NCBI GenBank assembly: GCA_963724535.1
Contig: CAVRVD010000026.1
Location: 73,010 to 137,009 of the forward strand
From: JADJPO01 sp963724535
Lineage (GTDB): Bacteria; Actinomycetota; Actinomycetes; Actinomycetales; Kineosporiaceae
DNA length: 64,000 nt
Direction of reading: 5' to 3'
The translations under genes and the position numbers were made by a program. Below, in pieces: positions 54,424 to 62,012 of the stretch. Numbering within the stretch: the first letter of the stretch is position 1; each line of letters starts with the position of its first letter. The notes below the pieces were generated by a model, which was not told where the DNA came from, did no database searches, and saw nothing but the letters and a program-made list of their open reading frames with translations.

Positions 54424-55362
54424 TCAGAGCTTGCGCAGCTGTACCTTGCGGACCGTGTGGTCACTGCCCTTGCACAGCACCAGCCGGGCACGGGCCCGGG
54501 TCGGCAGCACGTTCTTGACCAGGTTGGGCTCGTTCGTGGTCCGCCAGATCCGGCCCGCGGTCTCGACCGCCTCGGCGTCGGACAGTGCCGCGTAGCGATG
54601 GAAGTAGGACTGCGGGTTCGCGAACGCGGTCTGGCGCAGCTGCAGGAACCGCTCGATGTACCAGGTGCGGATGTCCCGGGTGTAGGCGTCGACGTAGATG
54701 GTGAAGTCGAACAGGTCGGCCACCGCGAGCCCCTGCCCGCCGTCCGACTCCGGCCGGGGCGGCTGCAGCACGTTGAGCCCTTCGACGATCAGGACATCCG
54801 GCTGGCGGATGGCGATCAGCTCGCCGGGAACGATGTCGTAGGTCAGGTGGGAGTACACCGGCGCGGTCACCTCGGCCTGCCCCGACTTGACCGCCGAGAC
54901 GAACCGGAGCAGTGCCCGCCGGTCGTAGGAATCCGGGAAACCCTTGCGGTGCAACATGTTGCGCCGCTCCAGCTGGTCATTGGGTAGCAGGAAGCCGTCG
55001 GTGGTGACCAAGTCGACGTTGGGGGTGCCCGGCCAGTGGCAGATCAGCTCGCGCAGGATGCGTGAGGTGGTCGACTTGCCCACCGCTACCGACCCGGCCA
55101 CGCCGATCACGAACGGGGTGCGGGCGGTGGGCTCACCGAGGAACAGCGATGTGGCCGAGTGCAGGCCGCGAGTGGCCCCCACGTACAGGTCGATCAGTCG
55201 GGACAGCGGAAGGTAGACCTGGGTGACCTCGTCGAGGTCGATCGGCTCGCCGAGGCCGGTCAGCCGCTCCAGGTCGGTCTCGGTGAGCCGCAGCGGCGTG
55301 CTTAGGCGCAGCCTGCTCCAGGCCGTCCGGTCGAGCTCGACGAAGGGCGACACGCACGGCAT
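54424..55362 (-). CDS. coaA: Pantothenate kinase (type I)
   Basis: 312 residues, the length of E. coli-type PanK. P-loop GVAGSVAVGKSTTSRIL, then LVTTDGFLLPNDQLERR and VLIVEGLNVLQPPR, and YVDAYTRDIRTWYIERFLQLR. It phosphorylates pantothenate, the first step to CoA. It is divergent from acpS, which uses CoA to charge acyl-carrier proteins. Start ATG 55362. Confidence 0.96.
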   Translation of the reverse strand: MPCVSPFVELDRTAWSRLRLSTPLRLTETDLERLTGLGEPIDLDEVTQVYLPLSRLIDLYVGATRGLHSATSLFLGEPTARTPFVIGVAGSVAVGKSTTSRILRELICHWPGTPNVDLVTTDGFLLPNDQLERRNMLHRKGFPDSYDRRALLRFVSAVKSGQAEVTAPVYSHLTYDIVPGELIAIRQPDVLIVEGLNVLQPPRPESDGGQGLAVADLFDFTIYVDAYTRDIRTWYIERFLQLRQTAFANPQSYFHRYAALSDAEAVETAGRIWRTTNEPNLVKNVLPTRARARLVLCKGSDHTVRKVQLRKL

Positions 55363-55378
55363 TCTGCCGCCTCGGCCC

Positions 55379-55384
55379 TAGGGT
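55379..55384 (+). promoter_or_regulatory. -10 element for leaderless acpS leader ORF
   Basis: TAGGGT is followed by 7 nt and an ATG at 55392, which opens the 11-codon leader ORF. The acpS start at 55424 would then be internal to the message. Confidence 0.4.
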
Positions 55385-55391
55385 TGGGCGC

Positions 55392-55427
55392 ATGGGTGTG
55401 TCCAGACCCGAACGGGCCAGGCGATGA
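55392..55427 (+). CDS. Eleven-codon leader ORF coupled to acpS
   Basis: MGVSRPERARR then TGA at 55425-55427. The stop overlaps the acpS ATG (55424-55426) as ATGA. It has no ribosome-binding site but sits 7 nt behind a -10 element, so it would be translated from a leaderless mRNA and pass ribosomes to acpS. It is rich in Arg and would be a poor candidate for a stable peptide. Confidence 0.4.
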   Translation: MGVSRPERARR

Positions 55428-55777
55428 TCGTCGGCGTCGGCATCGACGTGGTGGAGATCGCCCGGTTCGTGCGCACCCTGGAGCGCACCCCCGGGTTGCG
55501 CAATCGACTGTTCACCCCTGACGAGCGTGAGCACCCGGTGGCCAGCCTGGCTGCCCGGTTCGCGGCCAAGGAGGCCCTGGCCAAGGCGCTCGGCGCGCCG
55601 GCGGGGATGAGCTGGCAGGACGTCTGGGTGGTGCGTCCGCACGCCAGCCAGCCGCGGCTGGAGGTCACCGGGTCGGTGGCCGCCCGGGCCACGGAACTGG
55701 GTGTGGCCCGGCTGCACCTGTCGATCTCGCACGACGCCGGTGTCGCCAGCGCCGTGGTCATTGCCGAGGGCGACTGA
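55424..55777 (+). CDS. acpS: Holo-[acyl-carrier-protein] synthase
   Basis: 117 residues. It moves the 4'-phosphopantetheine of CoA to apo-ACP. MIVGVGIDVVEIARF (Mg2+ Asp), then RFAAKEALAKALG (catalytic Glu and Lys) and HLSISHDAGVASAVVIAE are all typical. ATG 55424 shares ATGA with the leader ORF stop. Followed by nnr. Confidence 0.96.
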   Translation: MIVGVGIDVVEIARFVRTLERTPGLRNRLFTPDEREHPVASLAARFAAKEALAKALGAPAGMSWQDVWVVRPHASQPRLEVTGSVAARATELGVARLHLSISHDAGVASAVVIAEGD

Positions 55778-55793
55778 GCCATGGTGGGGAGAG

Positions 55794-55863
55794 CAGCACG
55801 AGACGGGCAGCATGAGACGGGCAGCATGAGACGGGCAGCATGAGACGGGCAGCATGAGACGGG
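55794..55863 (+). repeat. Five tandem 14-bp repeats across the nnr start
   Basis: CAGCACGAGACGGG then four copies of CAGCATGAGACGGG. Each of the last four has an ATG; the ATGs of copies 2-4 read MRRAA and stop at a TGA that overlaps the next ATG. The ATG of copy 5 (55854) is the nnr start. A good purine-rich run GGGGAGAG (55786-55793) lies just before copy 1. Confidence 0.85.
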
Positions 55864-57326
55864 CATGGACCGTCGCCGAGAACCGGGCGGCCGAGGAGAT
55901 CGCCCTGGCGCTGGTGCCGCCCGGAGCGCTGATGCAACGCGCCGCAGCCGGGCTCGCCACGGTCTGCGCCGGGGAGCTGCGGCGGCGACATGGCGGGGTC
56001 AGCGGCCGACACGTCGTCCTGCTGGTCGGCGGCGGGAACAACGGTGGAGACGCCCTGTTCGCCGGCGAGCGCCTGGCTCGCCGGGGGGCCCGGGTGGACG
56101 CCGTGCTGCTCTCACCGGGCCGGGCGCACCGGGTCGGGCTCGCCGCGCTTCAGGCGGCCGGCGGCCGGCTCCGCGACCGTGTGGATCCGCAGGCGAACCT
56201 GGTCGTGGACGGGATCATCGGGCTGGGCGCCTCGATGGGCCTGCGGCCGGACGCCGTGTCGGTGGTCGCGCAGATCCCGGAACACGCGACGGTGGTCGCC
56301 GTCGACCTGCCCAGCGGGGTCGACCCGGACGGCGGCGAGCTGCCCCAGCCGGACCCGGACGGGCGCCGCCGGCACGTCACAGCCGACGTCACGGTCACCT
56401 TCGGCGCGGAGAAGGGGTGCCTGCTGCTGCCCCCGGCCGACGCCGCGGCCGGGCGGGTCCAGCTGGTCGACATCGGCCTGGGACCGCTGCTGACCACCCG
56501 CCCGCTGGCGGAGCGGCTGGACGGCGCCGACGCCGCCGCCCGGTGGCCGGTACCGGGCCGCGCAGCGCACAAGTACACCCGCGGTGTACTCGGCGTGATC
56601 GCCGGCTCGGGCACCTTCCCGGGCGCCGCGGTGCTGGCCACCTCGGGCGCGATCCGGGCGGGGGCGGGCATGGTTCGATACCTGGGGCCGTCCGCTGCGG
56701 CCAGCGCCGTCCTGGCCGCCCGACCGGAGACGGTGGCCGTGTCCGGGCGGGTGCAGGCCTGGCTGGTCGGCAGCGGCATTGATCCGGAGCGGGATGCCGA
56801 CCAGGTGGACGCCGCCCGAGCGGCGATCGGGGACGGCCTGCCCACGGTCGTGGACGCCGGGGGCCTGGACCAGGTCGAGGCCTCCGACCGGCGTCGTCCG
56901 CTGCTGCTCACCCCGCATGCGGGTGAGCTGGCCGCCCTGCTCACCCGGCTCGGCGAGCGGGTCACCCGAGACCAGGTCGAGGCTGCGCCGCTGCGGCACG
57001 CCCGGACCGTGGTCGAGCTGACCGGTGCCACGGTGCTGGTCAAGGGCGCCACCACGCTGGTGGTCGACCCACCCGGGCAGGGCCGTTCCGGTGTGGTGCG
57101 CAGCCAGGCGGACGCCACGCCGTGGTTGGCCACGGCGGGCGCCGGCGACGTGCTGGCCGGGGTCGCCGGGGCGCTGCTGGCCGCTGGGCTGTCCCCGGTC
57201 GACGCCGGCTCGCTGGCCACCCTGGTGCACGGGCGGGCGGCCCGGTCGGCTGCCCGTGGGGGCCCGCTTGCGGCGCTGGATGTGGCGGATGCGGTGCCCG
57301 TCGCGGTGCGTGAGCTGCTCGGCTGA
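55854..57326 (+). CDS. nnr: Bifunctional NAD(P)H-hydrate epimerase / ADP-dependent dehydratase
   Basis: 490 residues. It repairs NAD(P)HX. The N-terminal YjeF epimerase domain (to about 215) has GALMQRAAAGLA and LVGGGNNGGDALF; the C-terminal YjeF-type dehydratase has AGSGTFPGAAVL, LTPHAGELAALL and GAGDVLAGVAGALLAAG (catalytic Asp). ATG 55854 fits the family's opening MR.AWTVAE. The start is inside the 14-bp repeat array, and its own ribosome-binding site is displaced by it. Confidence 0.93.
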   Translation: MRRAWTVAENRAAEEIALALVPPGALMQRAAAGLATVCAGELRRRHGGVSGRHVVLLVGGGNNGGDALFAGERLARRGARVDAVLLSPGRAHRVGLAALQAAGGRLRDRVDPQANLVVDGIIGLGASMGLRPDAVSVVAQIPEHATVVAVDLPSGVDPDGGELPQPDPDGRRRHVTADVTVTFGAEKGCLLLPPADAAAGRVQLVDIGLGPLLTTRPLAERLDGADAAARWPVPGRAAHKYTRGVLGVIAGSGTFPGAAVLATSGAIRAGAGMVRYLGPSAAASAVLAARPETVAVSGRVQAWLVGSGIDPERDADQVDAARAAIGDGLPTVVDAGGLDQVEASDRRRPLLLTPHAGELAALLTRLGERVTRDQVEAAPLRHARTVVELTGATVLVKGATTLVVDPPGQGRSGVVRSQADATPWLATAGAGDVLAGVAGALLAAGLSPVDAGSLATLVHGRAARSAARGGPLAALDVADAVPVAVRELLG

Positions 57327-57338
57327 GACAATCCGCGC

Positions 57339-58457
57339 GTGAGTCCGAGGTCTTCCACTCCTGACGTCGGGCGCAAGGGCCTGCTCTCCCTCGGTGTCGG
57401 CCTCGCCGCGGCCGGCGTCGGAGCGGCGATCGGGGTCGCCGCCGAGCGGGCCGCGGTCGGACGTCCGCTGCTGCCGTGGCGGGGGCCGGTCAGCGACGGT
57501 GAGGACTACGGCGGGCTGCGCGGACCGGCTCGGGTGGTGACCGCCGATGACGGCACCCTGCTGCACGTCGAGGTCGAGGACCCGCCGGTTGAGCCGGAGC
57601 TGACCCTGGTCTTCAGCCACGGGTATGCCCTGTCCCAGGACTCCTGGCACTACCAGCGCAAGGCGATGCGGGAGCTGGCCGGGCAACGAGTCGGTGGTCT
57701 GCCGTTCCGGATGGTGTTCTGGGACCAGCGCGGTCACGGTCGTTCCCAGGCCGGACCGGCCGCCGGGGCCAGCATCGACCAGCTCGGCTCGGACCTGGAG
57801 CGAGTGATCGAGGCGACCGCGCCGTCCGGGCCGCTGGTGCTGATCGGTCACTCGATGGGTGGCATGACGGTGATGTCCCTGGCGGCCCGCCGTCCCGACC
57901 TGGTCGCCGAGCGGACCCTCGGCGTGGCGTTGCTGTCCACCACCGCCGGCGGGATCGCCGACGTGGACCTCGGGCTGTCCCGGCTCGGCAAGCTGGTGGT
58001 CCAGCTCGCCCCGCCGACGGTCAAGGTGCTGACCCGGACCCCGCGCCTGGTGGAGCAGACCCGACGGATCGGCAGCGACCTGGAAGCCGTTCTGGTGCGC
58101 CGCTACTCCTTTGCCTCGCCGGTCTCCCGGGCGCTGGTCTCCTTCACCGCCGACATGATCGCCTCGACCCGGCTGGACGTGATCTCGGACTTCCTGCCCG
58201 CCTTCCCAGCGCACGACAAGCGCGAGGCGCTGGCCGCGCTGGACGGGCGGGAGCTGCTGGTCATCGTCGGCGACGCGGACCTGCTCACCCCCGCGCAGCA
58301 CAGCGCCGCCATCGTCTCCGTGCTGCCCGGCGCCGAACACGTGGTGGTGCCGGACGGCGGGCACATGCTCCTACTCGAGCACCCCGACGAGGTCAACCTG
58401 CACCTGCTCAGGGTCATCGAGCGGTCGGTCAAGCACGTCGGCGGTGGGTCAGCGTGA
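57339..58457 (+). CDS. Alpha/beta-hydrolase
   Basis: 372 residues. The hydrophobic N-terminus (LLSLGVGLAAAGVGAAIGVAA) is a probable membrane anchor. The catalytic Ser is in LIGHSMGGMTVM, with an oxyanion strand LVFSHGYALSQDSW, DQRGHGRSQ, and an Asp-His pair in LLVIVGDADLLTPAQHS and VVPDGGHMLLLEHPDE. Substrate unknown. It follows nnr at the place where alr normally sits in actinobacterial operons, and leads to the tsa genes. Confidence 0.85.
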   Translation: MSPRSSTPDVGRKGLLSLGVGLAAAGVGAAIGVAAERAAVGRPLLPWRGPVSDGEDYGGLRGPARVVTADDGTLLHVEVEDPPVEPELTLVFSHGYALSQDSWHYQRKAMRELAGQRVGGLPFRMVFWDQRGHGRSQAGPAAGASIDQLGSDLERVIEATAPSGPLVLIGHSMGGMTVMSLAARRPDLVAERTLGVALLSTTAGGIADVDLGLSRLGKLVVQLAPPTVKVLTRTPRLVEQTRRIGSDLEAVLVRRYSFASPVSRALVSFTADMIASTRLDVISDFLPAFPAHDKREALAALDGRELLVIVGDADLLTPAQHSAAIVSVLPGAEHVVVPDGGHMLLLEHPDEVNLHLLRVIERSVKHVGGGSA

Positions 58458-58533
58458 CCGCCGACCGGCCGATGCGGCACGATCGGGTCCAGCACTCGGG
58501 ATCCGCAACCGGGTCGGGAGCCAGGAGGTGAGG

Positions 58534-59142
58534 GTGACCGGAGCGCATCGCGCCGAGGCGACCGGTCGGTCCAGCATGCCCACGTCCCACGCCGTCCTCG
58601 AGGTGCCCACCGCCGATGCGATGCGGGCGCTGGGCGCCCGGATCGCCCTGCTGCTGCGCCCCCGCGACCTCATCGTGCTCACCGGCGACCTCGGCGCCGG
58701 CAAGACCACCCTGACCCAGGGCATCGGAACCGGCCTGGGGGTGCGCGAGCTGATCAGCAGCCCCACCTTCGTCATCGCCCGGGTGCACACCTCCCTGGTC
58801 GACGGCCCGGACCTGGTCCACGTCGACGCCTACCGGCTCGGCTCCCTGGCCGAGATCGACGACCTGGACCTGGACGCCTCGCTGGAGGGCTCGGTCACCG
58901 TCGTGGAGTGGGGGGAGGGCCTGGTCGAGGACCTGGCACCGGACCGGCTCGAGGTGGTGATCCGCCGTCCCCGGGGGGGTCTGGACGGCAGTGGGCTGGG
59001 CCTGAGTGGCTTGGGTGAGCGCGGGATTGCCGACGTCGGCGCCGACGCCGCGCCGAGCGACGGCGACGAGCCACGACAGGTCGCGCTCACCGGCTATGGC
59101 GACCGGTGGGACACCGTCAGCCTGCCCACGTCGGCCGGCTGA
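58534..59142 (+). CDS. tsaE: tRNA threonylcarbamoyladenosine biosynthesis ATPase TsaE
   Basis: 202 residues, longer than the usual 150-160: a Gly/Asp-rich C-terminal tail is added. P-loop LTGDLGAGKTTLTQGIG, then SSPTFVIARVH, LVHVDAYRL and TVVEWGEGLVEDL. It works with TsaB and TsaD in t6A formation on ANN-decoding tRNAs. GTG 58534 has AGGAGG 5 nt before it; the frame also opens at 58444. Confidence 0.93.
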   Translation: MTGAHRAEATGRSSMPTSHAVLEVPTADAMRALGARIALLLRPRDLIVLTGDLGAGKTTLTQGIGTGLGVRELISSPTFVIARVHTSLVDGPDLVHVDAYRLGSLAEIDDLDLDASLEGSVTVVEWGEGLVEDLAPDRLEVVIRRPRGGLDGSGLGLSGLGERGIADVGADAAPSDGDEPRQVALTGYGDRWDTVSLPTSAG

Positions 59143-59152
59143 CACAGCCCTC

Positions 59153-59866
59153 GTGCTCCTGGCGCTGGACACCTCCACCGCGGCGGTCACCGCCGCGGTC
59201 TGTGACGACACGCGGTCGGCGCCGGGAACAGGCGAGGGGTCGGACGCGGTCGTGCTCGCTGCGCGCAGCATCGTCCAGCGCAACCGGCACGCCGAGCACC
59301 TGGCGCCTCTGATCGCCGCCGTCCTCGACGAGGCCGGGATGCGCCCGGGCGACCTGGACACGGTGGCGGTCGGCGTCGGTCCCGGCCCGTTCACCGGGCT
59401 GCGCGTCGGGCTGGTCACCGCACAGGTTCTGGCGCTGACCGGTGGTGCCCAGGTGGTCGGGGTGTGTTCGCTGGACGCTCTCGCTCAGGGTGCCGTCGAG
59501 ACCGGCGTGATCGGGCCGGGTGAGGAGCTGGTCGTGGCCACCGACGCCCGCCGCCGCGAGGTGTACTGGGCCGGCTACCGGGTGGTCGGCGCCCACGCCG
59601 GGATTGGGGTGGAGCGCACCGAGGGTCCCGAGGTGTCGGCACCGGCCGCCGTCCCTCGCCGTGGTCGCGTCGTGGCCGGTCGGGGCGCCGAGCTCTACCC
59701 CGTCGCACTCGGCGAGGTGGTCGGTCCCTTGGACGTCGACGCGGCGGTGCTGGCCCGGTTGGCTGTGTCGCTGCTGCGGACCGGGCGGACCCTGCCGGTC
59801 CGGCCGCTGTACCTGCGTCGTCCGGACGCTGCCGAACCCGGGGCGCGCAAGCGGGTGCTGTCGTGA
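59153..59866 (+). CDS. tsaB: tRNA threonylcarbamoyladenosine biosynthesis protein TsaB
   Basis: 237 residues of ASKHA fold. LLALDTSTAAVTAAVCDD opens it; HAEHLAPLIAAVLDEAGMRPGDLDTVAVGVGPGPFTGLRVGLV is diagnostic. It forms the TsaBD heart of the t6A complex. GTG 59153; the frame starts at 59006 but 59153 is the family start. The 59863 GTG of rimI overlaps its stop. Confidence 0.95.
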   Translation: MLLALDTSTAAVTAAVCDDTRSAPGTGEGSDAVVLAARSIVQRNRHAEHLAPLIAAVLDEAGMRPGDLDTVAVGVGPGPFTGLRVGLVTAQVLALTGGAQVVGVCSLDALAQGAVETGVIGPGEELVVATDARRREVYWAGYRVVGAHAGIGVERTEGPEVSAPAAVPRRGRVVAGRGAELYPVALGEVVGPLDVDAAVLARLAVSLLRTGRTLPVRPLYLRRPDAAEPGARKRVLS

Positions 59867-60366
59867 GCCGACGCCCGTCGATACCGGCGCACGTGTCGCT
59901 GGTCCCCCTGCGCTGGTGGCACGTCGAGGCCGCGGCGGCGCTGGAGACCGAGCTGTTCGCCACCACGGCCTGGTCGGCAGAGACGATCTGGTCTGAGTTG
60001 GCCCGACCCGAGACCCGCTGCTACACAGCGGCTCTTGACGCCGATGAGCACTTGGTCGGCTACGCCGGGCTGCTGGTGACCGGTGCCGAGGCGGACGTGC
60101 AGACCGTGGCGGTGGCCCCGTCCGTCCAGGGCGCCGGCCTGGGCTCGCGGCTGCTGCGTCGGCTGCTCGATCAGGCCGGTGCGCGGGGCGCCCGGACCGT
60201 GCTGCTCGAGATGGCCGCCGACAACGAGGCAGCCCGGGCCCTGTATGCCCGTAGTGGGTTCGAGCAGATCGCCCGGCGGTCCGGCTACTACGGGCCCGGC
60301 GCCGACGCGGTGATCATGAGAAGGGTGATCGTGGGGCAGCCGCCCGGGCACGGAGGCCCGGGGTGA
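59863..60366 (+). CDS. rimI: Ribosomal protein S18-alanine N-acetyltransferase
   Basis: 167 residues, GNAT fold. LQTVAVAPSVQGAGLGSRLLRRLL (acetyl-CoA loop) and ARALYARSGFEQIARRSGYYG fit RimI, which acetylates the N-terminus of S18. The GTG shares GTGA with the tsaB stop, and its own stop overlaps the tsaD GTG. Between tsaB and tsaD is the usual place. Confidence 0.93.
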   Translation: MSRRPSIPAHVSLVPLRWWHVEAAAALETELFATTAWSAETIWSELARPETRCYTAALDADEHLVGYAGLLVTGAEADVQTVAVAPSVQGAGLGSRLLRRLLDQAGARGARTVLLEMAADNEAARALYARSGFEQIARRSGYYGPGADAVIMRRVIVGQPPGHGGPG

Positions 60367-61424
60367 GCCTGGTCCTCGGCATCGAGACCTCCTGCGACGA
60401 GACCGGCGTCGGTCTGGTCCGCGACGGTGTGCTGCTCGTCGACGCCATCGCCAGCTCGGTCGATGAGCACGCCCGGTTCGGCGGGGTGGTGCCCGAGGTG
60501 GCCAGCAGGGCCCACCTGGAGGCCATGGTGCCGACCGTCGAGCGCGCCTGCGCCCAGGCCGGGGTGCGGCTGGCCGACGTGGACGCGGTCGCGGTCACCT
60601 CCGGTCCCGGCCTGGTCGGCGCGCTCACCGTGGGGGTGGCCGCCGCGAAGGCGTTGGCGCTCGGGCTCGGCAGGCCGCTGTACGGGGTGAACCACCTGGC
60701 CGCCCACGTCGCCGTGGACACCCTCGAGCACGGCCCGCTGCCCCGGCCCTCGATGGCGCTGCTGGTCTCCGGCGGGCACTCCTCGCTGCTGCTGGTCGCC
60801 GACGTCACCGCCGAGATCGCCCCGCTGGGCCGGACCATCGACGACGCCGCGGGGGAGGCCTTCGACAAGGTCGCCCGGCTGCTCGGGCTGCCGTTCCCCG
60901 GCGGCCCGCATATCGACCGGGTGGCCCGCGAGGCCGAGGCCGCTGAGGGAGACGCCGTGCGCGATGCGATCGCCTTCCCGCGGGGCCTGACCTCGGCGCG
61001 GGACCTGGAGCGGCACCGCTACGACGTGTCCTTCTCCGGACTGAAGACCGCGGTGGCCCGCTGGGTGGAGACCCGTCAGGCCCGCGGTGAGGCGGTGCCG
61101 GTGGCCACGGTGGCGGCATCGTTCCAGGAGGCCGTCGTCGACGTGCTGACCCGCAAAGCCGTTCTGGCGTGCCGGGAGAACGGCGTCGACACGCTGCTCG
61201 TCGGCGGCGGCGTGGCGGCCAACTCCCGGCTGCGGGCGTTGGCCGAACAGCGCTGCGCCGACGCCGGGATCATCCTTCGGGTGCCCCGGCCGGGCCTGTG
61301 CACCGACAACGGGGCAATGGTGGCCGCCCTCGGCGCGCTCATGGTCGAGGCCGGTCGGGCGCCGTCCGAGCTCGGCCTGTCGGTCGACTCGGCGATGCCG
61401 GTGACCCAGGTGCTCAGCGCCTGA
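60363..61424 (+). CDS. tsaD: tRNA N6-adenosine threonylcarbamoyltransferase TsaD
   Basis: 353 residues. Transfers the threonylcarbamoyl group to A37. LGIETSCDETGVGLV opens; metal ligands are H111 and H115 in GVNHLAAHVAVD; LLVSGGHSSLLLV and LVGGGVAANSRLR are also present. Last gene of a tightly packed run from tsaE, with 4-nt overlaps except for a 10-nt gap after tsaE. The final residues read PVTQVLSA. Confidence 0.96.
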   Translation: MSLVLGIETSCDETGVGLVRDGVLLVDAIASSVDEHARFGGVVPEVASRAHLEAMVPTVERACAQAGVRLADVDAVAVTSGPGLVGALTVGVAAAKALALGLGRPLYGVNHLAAHVAVDTLEHGPLPRPSMALLVSGGHSSLLLVADVTAEIAPLGRTIDDAAGEAFDKVARLLGLPFPGGPHIDRVAREAEAAEGDAVRDAIAFPRGLTSARDLERHRYDVSFSGLKTAVARWVETRQARGEAVPVATVAASFQEAVVDVLTRKAVLACRENGVDTLLVGGGVAANSRLRALAEQRCADAGIILRVPRPGLCTDNGAMVAALGALMVEAGRAPSELGLSVDSAMPVTQVLSA

Positions 61425-61435
61425 AGTCTGCGGTC

Positions 61436-61762
61436 TCACCAAGGTCGCACGGCGTCCAGCTCGGTCTGCAGGTCGATCGGGGCGGTCCAGTCGCCACGGC
61501 GGGCGCAGGCGGCGATCTCGGCGAGCAGTCGCTCCACGTGCTCGGTCGTGGTGGACAGGCCGATGCTGGCCCGGACCGCGCTGGCGTGGCCGGTCGCGGC
61601 CAACAGGTGATCGACCAGGAGGTGGGCGCAGAACCTGCCGTCCCGCACCCCGATCCCGTACCGGTCGGCGGGTCGCCGGTAGGTACGGACCTGGTCCTCA
61701 CCCGGAGCACCCCACCGCGGAGGAGGGTTGCCGGCCAGCGAGCCGGGGCTTGGCGCTGGCGC
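61436..61762 (-). pseudogene. C-terminal remnant of a class V aminotransferase
   Basis: A 108-codon open frame lacking a credible start. It reads NPPPRWG, then RPADRYGIGVRDGRFCAH and GHASAVRASIGLSTTTEHVERLL, the C-terminal block of cysteine-desulfurase-like PLP enzymes. The catalytic and PLP-lysine parts are missing, and a TGA (61765-61763) precedes it in frame. A GTG at 61648 would give 70 residues. Broken gene beyond the tsaD operon. Confidence 0.6.
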
Positions 61763-61814
61763 TCATGACCGTGCGTCGACGGTAGTGACAGGGGGCGCGA
61801 CTCGTCCAGGCTCC

Positions 61815-61946
61815 GGTCGGGTGTCTTCACCCTCTGAGACACCCGGCCCTGGCGCGTATCAGGCATGCAGTCCCGAGCCCCTTCCCCCAGGACGCCTGCA
61901 GGGGGCAGGCGAGGCGGCCCGAGCCGCGCGGAGGGGGAGACCTGTC
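61815..61946 (+). promoter_or_regulatory. Structured leader before the PQ-loop/CaCA genes
   Basis: Hairpin 1: 61815-61826 pairs with 61837-61848 (core GGGTGTCT/AGACACCC). Hairpin 2: CGCCTGC (61893-61899) with GCAGGCG (61905-61911). It is framed by TCCCCC (61883-61888), which can pair with GGGGGA (61933-61938) inside the ribosome-binding site of the next ORF. Looks like a cis-acting switch rather than a plain UTR. Confidence 0.45.
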
Positions 61947-62012
61947 ATGAGCCTGTTCCAGGACGTGCGATGGTCGGGGGCGTTTCCGTCATGCTCTGGG
62001 CAGCTGACCTAG
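61947..62012 (+). CDS. Short leader ORF overlapping the PQ-loop gene
   Basis: Twenty-one codons, opening MSLFQDVRWSGAF, with the strongest ribosome-binding site around (GGAGGGGGAGA, 61930-61940). It ends at TAG 62010-62012, past the PQ-loop gene's start in another frame. It may be a leader peptide that controls or couples translation of the transporter. Confidence 0.4.
   Translation: MSLFQDVRWSGAFPSCSGQLT

Noticed and set aside
55781..55843. ATG 55781 as a real start for a small protein
   Set aside because: It reads through the 14-bp repeats in a frame that ends inside them; it is better seen as part of the same relay than as a gene.
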